Of a DNA stretch of 64,000 bases, positions 1 through 8,246 are shown piece by piece. The number at the start of each line of letters is the position of its first letter. The stretch's first letter is position 1. A program made the position numbers and the translations under genes. The stretch comes from JBCBGF01 sp039820585. Its GTDB lineage: Bacteria > Pseudomonadota > Alphaproteobacteria > Rhodobacterales > Rhodobacteraceae. The notes under the pieces are model-generated. The model worked only from the letters and a program-made list of their open reading frames with translations, ran no database searches and had not been told where the DNA came from. The stretch is taken from NCBI GenBank assembly GCA_039820585.1, contig JBCBPV010000009.1:13078-77077 (forward strand). The letters are read 5' to 3'.

Positions 1-1362
1 CAGCCCGAAATCCTGTCACGCCTGTCCCGCGCCGCCCGACCGGAAGAGGCGCTGGTGCATATCGACGGCTTTCTCCGTGGCCTGCCTGCAGGCGTGCAAC
101 TGTTCTCGATGTTCGACGCCAACCCGCACCTAATTGACCTCGTCGTCGACATCGCCGCCACCGCCCCCGACCTCGCCCGCTACCTCGCCCGTCATTCCGG
201 CGTGTTCGACGCGGTGATCGGCGGCGATTTCTTCGCCGCCTGGCCGGGGGCCGAGGCCTTGACCGATGACCTGACCCGCCAACTGGGCGACGCCCCAGAT
301 TACGAGGCGCAGCTCAGTACAGCGCGCCGCTGGCGCAACGAATGGCACTTCCGTGTGGGTGTTCATCACCTGCGCGGCCTGACGGACAGCGAAGAGGCCG
401 GTCAGCACTATGCCGATGTCGCGGGCGCGATCCTGGCCGCGTTGTGGGACCCGGTCGTGGCCGAGTTTGCCACCAAGCACGGCCCCCCACCCGGCCGAGG
501 CGCGACAGTGGTGGGCATGGGCTCGCTGGGGTCCGCCCGCCTTACTGCCACCTCCGACCTCGACCTTATCGTGATCTACGACACCCAAGGGGTTGAGACG
601 TCAGAAGGCCGCCGCCCGCTGGCCGCGCGCGTCTATTACGCCCGGCTGACCCAGGCCTTCGTGACCGCGCTCACCGCTCCGCTGGGCGAGGGGCGACTCT
701 ACGAGGTCGACATGCGGTTGCGCCCCTCGGGTCGGCAGGGGCCGGTGGCGACTTCGCTCAATGCGTTCAAAGAATATCAGACGCACGAGGCCTGGACCTG
801 GGAACACCTCGCCCTCACGCGCGCGCGCCCCGTCGCCGGCACCCACGCGCTCGGGGCTGAAGTAGAGGCGTTTCGCTGTGCCCTGCTCAGCCAGCACCGC
901 GACCAATCCCAAACGCTGGCGGACGTGTCCGACATGCGCGCGCGCCTGGCCGGAGCGAAGCCCGGCGATGGCGCGTGGGACATGAAATCAGGGCCCGGCC
1001 GCTTGCAGGACATCGCCCTTCTGGCCCAAACCGGAGCGCTTCTCAGCGGGGCCCCCGCCCGTGGCGTCGCCGAGCAACTGGCCCAAGGGCAGGGCGCTCT
1101 TGGCCTCAGCGACGCCGATTGCGCGACGCTCATCGCGACCGAGGCGCTGCTCTGGCACTGCCAGGCCGCCGCCCGCCTGATGACTGCGACCGCCTTCGAT
1201 GCAGACGCGGTCGGGGCAGGGGGCCGCGCCTTCCTGCGCCGGGGCACCGGGGCAGACGATATTGGCGCCCTGACGACGCTTTTGGAGGATCGGACCACGG
1301 CGGCAGCAGCCATCATTGCCGCAGCGCTGGACAAGGAGAGTGCGGGTGACATGGACGGATAA
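1..1362 (+). CDS. glnE: Glutamine synthetase adenylyltransferase / adenylyl-removing enzyme, C-terminal part
   Basis: The reading frame is open from the first base, so the gene starts outside the window; about 453 codons of a protein normally 900-1000 residues long are present. The nucleotidyltransferase signature GMGSLGS...SDLDLIVIY is encoded around bases 514-580 and is followed by the acidic motif EVDMRLRPSG, as in the C-terminal adenylyltransferase domain. GlnE transfers AMP to glutamine synthetase, and removes it, in response to PII signalling and so matches ammonia assimilation to nitrogen status. The stop TAA overlaps the start of the next small gene. Identification is firm from the catalytic motif and overall organisation; the N-terminal half cannot be assessed. 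Confidence 0.93.
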   Translation, partial: QPEILSRLSRAARPEEALVHIDGFLRGLPAGVQLFSMFDANPHLIDLVVDIAATAPDLARYLARHSGVFDAVIGGDFFAAWPGAEALTDDLTRQLGDAPDYEAQLSTARRWRNEWHFRVGVHHLRGLTDSEEAGQHYADVAGAILAALWDPVVAEFATKHGPPPGRGATVVGMGSLGSARLTATSDLDLIVIYDTQGVETSEGRRPLAARVYYARLTQAFVTALTAPLGEGRLYEVDMRLRPSGRQGPVATSLNAFKEYQTHEAWTWEHLALTRARPVAGTHALGAEVEAFRCALLSQHRDQSQTLADVSDMRARLAGAKPGDGAWDMKSGPGRLQDIALLAQTGALLSGAPARGVAEQLAQGQGALGLSDADCATLIATEALLWHCQAAARLMTATAFDADAVGAGGRAFLRRGTGADDIGALTTLLEDRTTAAAAIIAAALDKESAGDMDG

Positions 1363-1624
1363 AGAGCTCGACCCAAAGGGCGTGATCCGCGAAAGCTACC
1401 GGATCGACGGGATCAGCGCGCCGGAATGCAGGTCGATCTTCCTCGATTGGGCGATGAGCGTGCCCGAAGGTGCAGATGCCAAAGCGATGATCCGGGCACT
1501 TTTGGAACGTCACGGGGTGGCCGCGCCAGAGCATCCCATGACGGCGGTGTTGCAGGCGGGGCTGGAGGCCGCGCCGAAAGCGAAGCGGCGCGGAGGGCGC
1601 GGGGGGCGGACCTCGTCAGCTTAG
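1346..1624 (+). CDS. Small conserved-looking protein of unknown function, coupled to glnE
   Basis: A 92-residue product starting VTWTDKELDPKG. I chose GTG at 1346 because AAGGAG at 1333-1338 lies 7 bases upstream; the in-frame GTG at 1340 is too close to it. The gene overlaps the end of glnE by 17 bases, implying translational coupling. The protein is soluble, has a charged N-terminal half with an alpha-helical look and a basic Gly/Arg-rich end (KAKRRGGRGGR) that could bind nucleic acid or be disordered. I do not recognise the family. A nitrogen-related role is suggested only by position. Confidence 0.6.
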   Translation: MTWTDKELDPKGVIRESYRIDGISAPECRSIFLDWAMSVPEGADAKAMIRALLERHGVAAPEHPMTAVLQAGLEAAPKAKRRGGRGGRTSSA

Positions 1625-1627
1625 CGT

Positions 1628-1745
1628 GAGGCCCCCTCATCCTAACCCTCTCCCCCGAGGGGAAAGGTGACCTGTCGCGACAGGGCGCTGGTCGATCTCT
1701 CAGCTTACAACGGTACCCCCTCGCCCACAGGGGGTTAGGGTGAGA
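1628..1745. repeat. Palindromic intergenic repeat, copy 1
   Basis: About 118 bases filling the gap between two convergent genes. The left arm (CCCTCATCCTAACCCTCTCC) is answered at the right end by GGGGGTTAGGGTGAGAG, and the centre holds GACCTGTCGCGACAGG. Related copies lie at 9814-9931 and 25611-25735, so this is a dispersed family. The arms can fold into a long hairpin that may act as a bidirectional terminator. Confidence 0.75.
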
Positions 1746-1755
1746 GTTTTCCCCG

Positions 1756-2397
1756 CTAACGCTCCAACCCTGCCGCCTCGGCCGCCAACGCCTCAATCCC
1801 GGCCCAATCCGCTGCCGCCACCATCTCTTTCGGTGCCACCCAAGACCCACCGACACAGCGCACATTGGGCAACGCGAGATACCCCCGCGCCTTTGCGATA
1901 TCGATCCCGCCCGTCGGACAAAACGTCACCTGTGGCAAAGGCGCGGCGATCGCCTTCAACGCCGGCGCCCCACCGGACGCTTCGGCGGGGAAGAACTTCT
2001 GCGTGGTATATCCCCGCTCCATCAACCGCATCACCTCGGTCGCCGTCGCCGCCCCGGGCAAGAGCGGCAGGCCATGATCCTCACACGCGGCAAGCAGCCG
2101 GTCCGTCGCCCCCGGCGACACCCCAAATGTGGCTCCTGCCGCCTTCGCCGCCGCCACATCTTCTGGCGTCAACAGCGTGCCCGCGCCAACAATCCCACCT
2201 GCGACCTGCGCCATCTCGGAGATCACGTCCAAAGCCGCCGGGGTGCGCAGCGTCACCTCCAGCACCGGCAATCCCCCGTCGACCAGCGCAGTCGCCAGCG
2301 GCGCCGCAGAACCAGTGTTGTCGAGAACAAGCACCGGGATTACAGGCGCGGCGTTGCAGATGTCTAGGGCGGCTTGGCTGGCCTCTTGGGGCGTCAT
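1756..2397 (-). CDS. eda: 2-dehydro-3-deoxyphosphogluconate (KDPG) aldolase
   Basis: 213 residues, the usual size for bacterial KDPG aldolase. It cleaves KDPG to pyruvate and glyceraldehyde-3-phosphate, the last step of the Entner-Doudoroff pathway. The Schiff-base lysine lies in TTQKFFPAEASGG (Lys134), the general acid/base glutamate in LEVTLRT (Glu47), and the phosphate-binding Gly-rich segment is CPTGGI near residue 170. It is the last gene of a minus-strand set edd - sulfotransferase-like - eda, 33 bases after its upstream neighbour, and ends against a palindromic repeat. Expression probably depends on the operator upstream of edd. Start ATG at 2397 fits the family N-terminus. Confidence 0.95.
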   Translation of the reverse strand: MTPQEASQAALDICNAAPVIPVLVLDNTGSAAPLATALVDGGLPVLEVTLRTPAALDVISEMAQVAGGIVGAGTLLTPEDVAAAKAAGATFGVSPGATDRLLAACEDHGLPLLPGAATATEVMRLMERGYTTQKFFPAEASGGAPALKAIAAPLPQVTFCPTGGIDIAKARGYLALPNVRCVGGSWVAPKEMVAAADWAGIEALAAEAAGLER

Positions 2398-2430
2398 TTC
2401 ATGTCCTTCAGAATGCGAGCCCGCAAGGTC

Positions 2431-3399
2431 CTACCGGATTGGCAGGTTCTCCCCAAGGGCCACAGGGGGTGGTGAGAACCGGTCGCGCAATTGCGAAAAT
2501 AGGCCGGCCGGTTCCCAGTCGCCCAGGACCGGCGTCAGCTTTCGCAAAAGCAACTGATAGCGCCGCTCGATATCGCGCAATTCGGGGTCATTGGCCAGCT
2601 CGTCCAGATTGGCGCAATTTTCAATCCCCAGACCGGCACGGCGCACCGTCGGCGCCATGTCATTGGTCAGGCGAATATCGTCGCACAACAGAGCCGACAG
2701 CACATCGGACACCGCGTCATAGTCAATCTCGGGCTTCAGGATCTGTTCCGACACAATCAGCGGCGGTGGCCCGCCCAGATGGGCAAACTGGAACATCGCG
2801 GCATGCACCAGAACCCAGGTCTTGCCGTAATAGCTGCGCGCCAACTCGCGTAGATTGACCAGATCGTCACCTTCGATGCGGATCGAAACCTCGGCCTGTT
2901 CCTGCATATACGCCTTGTACTCGGCGTCCGACATCTTCTCGGCGCGGAATTGCGGGTATTTGGTGCCGGTCTGCGCCTCGGTCATCATCACCTTCAGCGC
3001 GCGTTCCACGGCCGACCGGCGGGCCAAAACGGCGGCTTTCACATTGTGCTTGGCAAAGACCGGGGGCAGCACAGCAGAGCCCGCGCGCCGCTGGCGATAG
3101 CTATTGGGCCGCCATTTGAACACCATATGCGGCGCCATCTCAACGGACGGAAACTCGTCGGTGTCGCGGTGCCGCCGCACGGTTTCGCCGTCCAGATACG
3201 CGTTGCGTTTGCGCTGATAGAGGGTATCGAGCGTCTCGGCCAGAGCGTCGAACAGGTTCTCCTCACCGCAATGGGGGATGAACTCGTATTCGTCGAACTC
3301 TTCGATGATCGGAACGCAGGTCTTGGGATGCTGTTTGGCCACCTGCACCAAAGGCGTGGAGCCGACATTGCCGACGTAAAGAATTACCAGGTTGGTCAT
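2431..3399 (-). CDS. Sulfotransferase-like P-loop protein lying between edd and eda
   Basis: 322 residues. The N-terminus ILYVGNVGSTPLVQ has the strand-loop-helix layout of the 5'-phosphosulfate-binding loop of sulfotransferases, with Gly and Ser-Thr in the expected places. The rest is rich in charged helices with no signal peptide or membrane span. The assignment to the sulfotransferase fold rests on this one motif and general composition, so it is tentative; a nucleotide kinase-like role cannot be excluded. Position inside an Entner-Doudoroff gene set (82 bases after edd, 33 before eda) suggests co-expression with sugar catabolism. Confidence 0.45.
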   Translation of the reverse strand: MTNLVILYVGNVGSTPLVQVAKQHPKTCVPIIEEFDEYEFIPHCGEENLFDALAETLDTLYQRKRNAYLDGETVRRHRDTDEFPSVEMAPHMVFKWRPNSYRQRRAGSAVLPPVFAKHNVKAAVLARRSAVERALKVMMTEAQTGTKYPQFRAEKMSDAEYKAYMQEQAEVSIRIEGDDLVNLRELARSYYGKTWVLVHAAMFQFAHLGGPPPLIVSEQILKPEIDYDAVSDVLSALLCDDIRLTNDMAPTVRRAGLGIENCANLDELANDPELRDIERRYQLLLRKLTPVLGDWEPAGLFSQLRDRFSPPPVALGENLPIR

Positions 3400-3425
3400 C
3401 GCATCCGTCCGTTTTGAACCGCTCT

Positions 3426-3440
3426 CCTAGCGCTAACAGC
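3426..3440. promoter_or_regulatory. Possible second LacI-type half-operator
   Basis: CTAGCGCTAACAG between the edd stop and the next gene. The core TAGCGCTA and the right half GCTAACA match the perfect palindrome upstream of edd, but the left half is degenerate. It could be an internal operator or chance. Confidence 0.3.
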
Positions 3441-3481
3441 CCGCTGCGCCCGCGCCAAGGCGGGTCCCGGCGCGCTCGGCG

Positions 3482-5287
3482 CTAAACCACCGATCCGGCA
3501 CCAGTGTCGGCAAACCCGCAGTTTTGGCGAAAGATCTCGAACATCTCGCGGCCGACGCCGTGGCGATTGCCCTCCAGATCCGCCTCCACCGCTGCGCGGT
3601 CCTCAAACCCCGGTTCCAGCACCTCCAGTGTGCCAGTCGTGGCATCGACCCGCACCAGATCCCCGTCGCGCAGCTTCGCAATCGCGCCGCCCTTGGCCGC
3701 CTCGGGGCTGACATGGATCGCTGCGGGCACCTTGCCGCTTGCCCCCGACATCCGCCCGTCCGTCACCAGCGCCACCTTCAGCCCGCGGTCGAGCAGAACC
3801 GCAAGCAGGGGCGTCAGTGAATGCAGCTCGGGCATGCCATTGGCAGCAGGCCCCTGGAACCGCACGGCGATCACCGTATCAGATTTGAATTCATCGGCTT
3901 GGAAGGCTTTCTTCACGTCCGCCTGATCGTGAAACACCCGCGCGCGCGCTTCCACGATATGATGTTGGGGCTTTACCGCCGAGACCTTCATCACACTGCG
4001 CCCCAGGTTTCCCTTCAGCTCACGCAGACCACCGGTTGCCTGGAACGGATCGCTGGCGGGCCGCAGGATCTTCGCGTTCTGCGACTCCCCCGGCCCATCC
4101 TCGTACCGAATATCGCCGTCGATCAGCTTGGGTTCCTGCGCATAGCGCTCCAGCCCATCCCCGGCGGCGGTCTTCACATCCGGGTGCAACAGCCCCTCGG
4201 ACAGCAACTCCCCGATCATGTAAGACAGCCCGCCAGCGGCATGGAAATGGTTCACATCCGCCAGACCATTGGGATAGACCTTCGCCATCAACGGCGTCGC
4301 CGCCGACAAGTCGTTGAAATCCTCGATATCGAGGATCACCCCCGCCGCCCGCGCCATCGCAGGCAGGTGGATGACCAGGTTCGTTGACCCACCCGTGGCC
4401 ATCAGCCCAACGATGCCATTCACGAAGGCTTTTTCATCAAGGATCTGCGCCACCGGCCTGTAATCATTGCCCAAAGCGGTGTTGGCCAGCGCTTGCCGCG
4501 TCGCCGCCTCGGTCAGCGCATCGCGCAACGGCGTGCCGGGATTGATGAAGCTTGCGCCGGGCAGGTGTAGCCCCATGAACTCCATCAACATCTGGTTGGA
4601 ATTGGCTGTGCCATAGAAGGTGCAGGTGCCCGGCCCATGGTAGCTGGCCATCTCGGCTTCCATCAGCTTGTCCCGGCCCACCTCACCGGCGGCAAATTGC
4701 TGGCGCACGCGCGCCTTCTCGTCATTGGGCAGGCCCGACACCATCGGCCCCGCGGGCACAAACAAACCCGGCAGATAGCCAAAGGTCGCCGCCGCGATCA
4801 CCAGCCCCGGCACGATTTTGTCGCAAACGCCCAGGTATAGCGCGGCATCGAACGTGTTGTGGGACAGCGCCACGCCAGTCGCCAACGCGATGACATCGCG
4901 GGAAAACAGCGACAGCTCCATCCCCACCTGGCCTTGGGTCACGCCGTCGCACATCGCGGGCACCCCGCCGGCGACCTGCGCGGTTCCGCCAGCGGCGCGC
5001 GCGGCCTCTTTGATACGGTCAGGGTAGTCCTTGAACGGCTGATGCGCCGACAGCATGTCATTATAGGCCGTCACGATCCCGATATTGGGGCTGCGCTCGG
5101 CCACCAGCGCATCCTTGTCGCCCCCCATCGCGGCATAGGCGTGGGCCTGGTTGCCACAGCTCAGATGCGCGCGCCTTGGCGCGTCCTCGGCCAGCTTCGC
5201 CATCCGGTCTAGATAGGGCCCCCGCGCTTCCCGGCTGCGCGCGATAATCCGTTGAGTTACGTCTGCGACAGTCGCGTTCAATGCCAT
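3482..5287 (-). CDS. edd: Phosphogluconate dehydratase
   Basis: 601 residues, typical for Edd of the IlvD/Edd Fe-S dehydratase family. It converts 6-phosphogluconate to KDPG, the entry step of the Entner-Doudoroff pathway. Family motifs are clear: SCGNQAHAYAAMGG, the cysteine-bearing VPAMCDGVTQGQ and LGVCDKIVPG segments that ligand the cluster, MATGGSTNLVIH, and near the C-terminus TDGRMSGASGKVPAAIHVSPEA. ATG at 5287 gives a normal start. A 22-base perfect palindrome sits about 40 bases upstream, implying control by a LacI/GalR-type repressor not encoded in this window. Eda follows two genes later on the same strand. Confidence 0.96.
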   Translation of the reverse strand: MALNATVADVTQRIIARSREARGPYLDRMAKLAEDAPRRAHLSCGNQAHAYAAMGGDKDALVAERSPNIGIVTAYNDMLSAHQPFKDYPDRIKEAARAAGGTAQVAGGVPAMCDGVTQGQVGMELSLFSRDVIALATGVALSHNTFDAALYLGVCDKIVPGLVIAAATFGYLPGLFVPAGPMVSGLPNDEKARVRQQFAAGEVGRDKLMEAEMASYHGPGTCTFYGTANSNQMLMEFMGLHLPGASFINPGTPLRDALTEAATRQALANTALGNDYRPVAQILDEKAFVNGIVGLMATGGSTNLVIHLPAMARAAGVILDIEDFNDLSAATPLMAKVYPNGLADVNHFHAAGGLSYMIGELLSEGLLHPDVKTAAGDGLERYAQEPKLIDGDIRYEDGPGESQNAKILRPASDPFQATGGLRELKGNLGRSVMKVSAVKPQHHIVEARARVFHDQADVKKAFQADEFKSDTVIAVRFQGPAANGMPELHSLTPLLAVLLDRGLKVALVTDGRMSGASGKVPAAIHVSPEAAKGGAIAKLRDGDLVRVDATTGTLEVLEPGFEDRAAVEADLEGNRHGVGREMFEIFRQNCGFADTGAGSVV

Positions 5288-5326
5288 GGGGTTTGTCCTT
5301 TGGTCGATGTCTGAAGGGACCGATAG

Positions 5327-5348
5327 GTCGTGTTAGCGCTAACACGAC
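5327..5348. promoter_or_regulatory. LacI/GalR-type operator upstream of edd
   Basis: A perfect 22-base palindrome made of GTCGTGTTAGC followed by its exact reverse complement, centred on GC as is usual for LacI-family sites (central CG or GC with TTAGCGCTAA core). It lies 40 bases upstream of the edd start. The regulator is inferred, not seen. Confidence 0.75.
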
Positions 5349-5485
5349 GCTTTACGATTTGGCAACCGGGCTTTGCCCTCCATGCATAGCGGATTTGCAA
5401 TGTTCGCGATACCAGGGACAGGGATGCTGACCTATGTTGAACGCAAGGTGAGGAGCAATGCCACCACGAGCAAAGGATATCACAG

Positions 5486-5638
5486 ATGTCAGAAAAATTC
5501 GAACCCACAGAGATCGACATGACCGAGATCGAGCGCAAGGCCCGACGCCTGCGTGCTCAAGCGACCCGTGATATGTTCGCAGCCATGGGCACATGGTTCC
5601 GCTCGCGCTTCAGTTTCGGCGGCAATCGCACCGCCTAG
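5486..5638 (+). CDS. Small basic protein, DUF1127/RSP_7527-like (50 aa)
   Basis: Encodes a 50-residue protein beginning MSEKFEPTEID, with a basic helix (IERKARRLRAQATRD) followed by a short aromatic/basic end (MGTWFRSRF). AAAGGAT at 5472-5478 gives a ribosome site 7 bases from the ATG, and a hairpin terminator follows. Alphaproteobacteria carry many small basic proteins of this shape (DUF1127/YjiS-like and the Rhodobacter RSP_7527-type), some linked to RNA turnover and stress; membership here is from memory of the motif pattern only. It is transcribed away from edd, so the intervening region holds divergent promoters. Confidence 0.6.
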   Translation: MSEKFEPTEIDMTEIERKARRLRAQATRDMFAAMGTWFRSRFSFGGNRTA

Positions 5639-5696
5639 CGCGGTCTCGAAAGCGCCGGAAACGCTTCAGCGCGGCAAAATTGACTCTCATGCTAAG

Positions 5697-5723
5697 AAAA
5701 TCCCGGACCGTGTCTGGGATTTT
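5697..5723. terminator. Hairpin terminator after the small basic gene
   Basis: AAAATCCC (5697-5704) pairs with GGGATTTT (5716-5723) around a short loop, ending in a T run on the plus strand and preceded by an A run, so it could work in both directions. Confidence 0.7.
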
Positions 5724-5778
5724 CGCTCATTCAGCTTATCGTGCCGCCCAAACGAGAGGCCGAGCAGAGGATAAAACA

Positions 5779-6387
5779 ATGGGCATTCTCAGAACCACCC
5801 TGGCGTGCTGCGCCACTGCACTGATCGCGGGCTGCGGCAATTTCGGCGCCATCGCCACCGATGTGGCGCCCCTGGCCGCGGCTGAGACCGTGTCAAACCC
5901 CCGAGACTACAGTGTGTCCCAGATCAATATCATGGTGCCCGAGACCCTGACCGTGTCAGAGGCGCACAGCTATTTCCCCCGCGCCGATATCGTCTGGCGC
6001 GAAGATCCACCGGGCGACCGCCGCCAACAGATTGCCGCTGTCCTTAACACGGCCGTCGAACGCGGCACCGCGGGCTTTGACGGCGGGCGCGAAGTGGCGC
6101 TGAATGTCGAAGTGGTGATGTTCCACGCGCTGACCGAACGCGCCCGCTACAGCGTGGGCGGCGTCCATGATATCGACCTTCTGCTCTCTGTGACCGATGC
6201 CGAAACCGGCGCCGTCATCGAACCCCCGCGAGAGATTAACGCCGCCCTGCGCGGCTTTGGCGGCGCGCGCGCGGTGGAGGCCAATCTGTCGGGCGAGGTG
6301 CCCAAGGTGCGCTTGACCGAACACCTCGCCGGTGTCTTCCAGGCGGAATTGATGGGCCCGGTGGGCGGCGCGGGTTTCACACCCTAG
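5779..6387 (+). CDS. Lipoprotein of unknown function
   Basis: 202 residues from ATG 5779, chosen because AGAGGA lies 7 bases upstream and because it gives a clean lipoprotein signal (MGILRTTLACCATALIAGCG, lipobox LIAGC, Cys19). The mature part has no membrane spans and mixed alpha/beta content with several conserved-looking segments (VPETLTVSEAHSYFPRADI, VVMFHALTERARYSVGG). It is probably anchored in the outer or inner membrane facing the periplasm. I recall similar proteins annotated only as a domain of unknown function in Rhodobacteraceae; I do not assign a role. The next gene begins 23 bases downstream on the same strand. Confidence 0.75.
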   Translation: MGILRTTLACCATALIAGCGNFGAIATDVAPLAAAETVSNPRDYSVSQINIMVPETLTVSEAHSYFPRADIVWREDPPGDRRQQIAAVLNTAVERGTAGFDGGREVALNVEVVMFHALTERARYSVGGVHDIDLLLSVTDAETGAVIEPPREINAALRGFGGARAVEANLSGEVPKVRLTEHLAGVFQAELMGPVGGAGFTP

Positions 6388-6409
6388 GGTTTTGCGCTAC
6401 CGGCGGGGC

Positions 6410-7603
6410 ATGACCGTGCCTGACCGCCCCACGATCCGCCTTTTGCCCAAAACCGATCCCCGCCCGATCCGGAGGGGCGCGCCTTGGGTCTACGCCAATC
6501 AACTGGTGATGGATCGCCGGACCAAGGCGCTGCCGCCGGGATCGCTTGCGGTGCTGGAAGATGGTGAACGGCGACCGCTGGGGCTGGTTACGGTCAACCC
6601 GGCCTCAAAGATTGCCGCTCGCATGCTGGACCGTGATGCAGGCGCCGCAGTCGATGCATCTTGGATCGCAGCGCGCCTTGAACATGCCCTCGCCCTGCGC
6701 AACCGTCTCTTCGACGCGCCGTTCTATCGCCTCGTCCATGCCGAGGCCGATGGCTTCCCCGGTGTGGTCATCGACCGATTTGGGGACGCAGCCGTCATCC
6801 AACCCAACGCCGCATGGGCCGAGGTGCGGATCGACCTGATTGCCCAGGCATTGACCGAGGTCGCAGGCATCACCACCGTGGTCAAGAACACCGCCGGTCG
6901 CGCCCGCGCACTCGAAGGGCTCGACGATCAACGTGCTGTCCTGACCGGTGCCCTCGACGGGCCAATCCCCGTGCCGATGAACGGCGCGACCTATATGGCC
7001 GACCTCACTGGCGGCCAGAAAACCGGCCTGTTCTACGACCAGCGCCCCAACCACGCCTTCGCCGCGCGTCTCGCCTCTGGCGCGCGGGTGCTCGACGTCT
7101 TCTCCCACGTGGGCGGCTTTGCGCTGGCTGCGCTCGCTGGTGGTGCAACATCCGCGCTGGCCGTCGATTCCTCAGCCCCTGCGCTTGCCCTTGCGGAAGC
7201 CGGTGCCAAAGCCAGCGGCGTGGTCGAGCGTTTCACCACTCGCCAGGGTGATGCCTTCGATGTGTTAGAGGCCTTGACCGAGGAGACTGCACAATTCGAT
7301 CTCGTCATCTGCGACCCACCCGCCTTCGCCCCCGCCAAACCCGCCTTGGACAAAGGCCTGCGCGCCTATGAACGCGTGGCCCGCCTGTCCGCAGGCCTCG
7401 TCGCCCCCGGTGGCGCGCTCGTCTTGTGCTCGTGCAGCCACGCCGCCGATCTGGCAAAGTTCCGCACCGCCTCTCTCCGCGGGATCGGTCGGGCTGGGCG
7501 CATGGGCCAACTGCTCTACACGGGCTTTGCCGGGCCCGACCACCCCCAACACTCTCATCTGGCCGAAAGCGCCTATCTCAAGGCGCTGGTGTTCCGGCTG
7601 TGA
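6410..7603 (+). CDS. RlmI-like class I SAM-dependent rRNA methyltransferase
   Basis: 397 residues from ATG 6410 (MTVPDRPTIRLLPK); an upstream in-frame start at 6392 adds only MRYRRG and is less likely. The N-terminal 80 residues have the PUA-like layout (IRRGAPWVYANQL ... GSLAVLEDGERRPLGLVTVNP) of the RlmI/COG1092 family. The C-terminal Rossmann methyltransferase has motif I VLDVFSHVGGFALAAL, an acidic ribose-binding AVDSS, and motif IV DPPAF. RlmI makes m5C1962 in 23S rRNA of E. coli; the exact target here is inferred. A segment GGQKTGLFYDQRPNH matches the family's RNA-side loop. Its stop overlaps the next start. Confidence 0.88.
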   Translation: MTVPDRPTIRLLPKTDPRPIRRGAPWVYANQLVMDRRTKALPPGSLAVLEDGERRPLGLVTVNPASKIAARMLDRDAGAAVDASWIAARLEHALALRNRLFDAPFYRLVHAEADGFPGVVIDRFGDAAVIQPNAAWAEVRIDLIAQALTEVAGITTVVKNTAGRARALEGLDDQRAVLTGALDGPIPVPMNGATYMADLTGGQKTGLFYDQRPNHAFAARLASGARVLDVFSHVGGFALAALAGGATSALAVDSSAPALALAEAGAKASGVVERFTTRQGDAFDVLEALTEETAQFDLVICDPPAFAPAKPALDKGLRAYERVARLSAGLVAPGGALVLCSCSHAADLAKFRTASLRGIGRAGRMGQLLYTGFAGPDHPQHSHLAESAYLKALVFRL

Positions 7604-8148
7604 AGGTCCTGATCGACGCCAATGTGTTGTATCCCACCGTCCTGCGCGCGATCGTGCTGGGGGTGGCCACGACGGGGTATTTCACCCCCCTCTGGTCGGC
7701 CCGCATCCTAGAAGAATGGGCCCGCGCAGCCGCCCGCCGCGACCCCGCGCAAGAGCCTGTTGCTCGGGGCGAGATTGCGCTCTTGCGCGCGCGCTGGCCC
7801 GACGCAGAGGTGGCGGTGTCGCCGGAGACGGAGGCGCGGCTGCATCTGCCCGACGCGGACGATGTGCACGTGCTGGCGGCGGCGATTGATGGCGGGGCAG
7901 GGGAATTGTTGACGATGAACCTATCAGACTTCCCGACCCGCAAACTGGCCGGTGAGGGGATCGTGCGGCGCGATCCCGATGGGTTTCTGGTAGAAGCGCT
8001 GGGCGCAGAGCCTGACGCGGTGAGGTCGGTGGTGGAGGATGTCCATGGGACGGCGGAGCGGTTGTCGGGACAAAGCCTGCCCCTGCGCGGGCTGATGAAA
8101 CGCGCGCGGGTGCCGCGGTTGGGAAAGGCGCTCAGCCCCTCGCCATAG
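7600..8148 (+). CDS. PIN-domain protein
   Basis: 182 residues starting from GTG 7600, overlapping the methyltransferase stop in GTGA. The product starts VKVLIDANVLYP with the first PIN aspartate, has LPDADDVHVLAAAI with the central acidic cluster, and TMNLSDFP with a late aspartate, so the metal site of a PIN ribonuclease looks complete. It is longer than toxin-type VapC proteins (about 130 aa) and has no antitoxin gene next to it, so a housekeeping or RNA-processing role coupled to the rRNA methyltransferase is more likely than toxin-antitoxin function. I recall relatives annotated as RSP_2648 family. Confidence 0.8.
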   Translation: MKVLIDANVLYPTVLRAIVLGVATTGYFTPLWSARILEEWARAAARRDPAQEPVARGEIALLRARWPDAEVAVSPETEARLHLPDADDVHVLAAAIDGGAGELLTMNLSDFPTRKLAGEGIVRRDPDGFLVEALGAEPDAVRSVVEDVHGTAERLSGQSLPLRGLMKRARVPRLGKALSPSP

Positions 8149-8246
8149 TCCTCGCAGCGTGGGATGCGGTAACCCGTCGGGGTAAAACGATGGTCTATCT
8201 CATTGTTGCTGACGGTATTGCCTACCCTTGGGTGAGGGACACTTCT

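Noticed and set aside
1740..2858. 372-aa plus-strand Pro/Ser/Arg-rich frame over eda and the sulfotransferase-like gene
   Set aside because: Low-complexity shadow of the minus-strand genes and of the repeat.
7600..8148. PIN protein as toxin of a toxin-antitoxin pair
   Set aside because: No antitoxin-like small gene on either side; it is longer than VapC and overlaps a methyltransferase gene.
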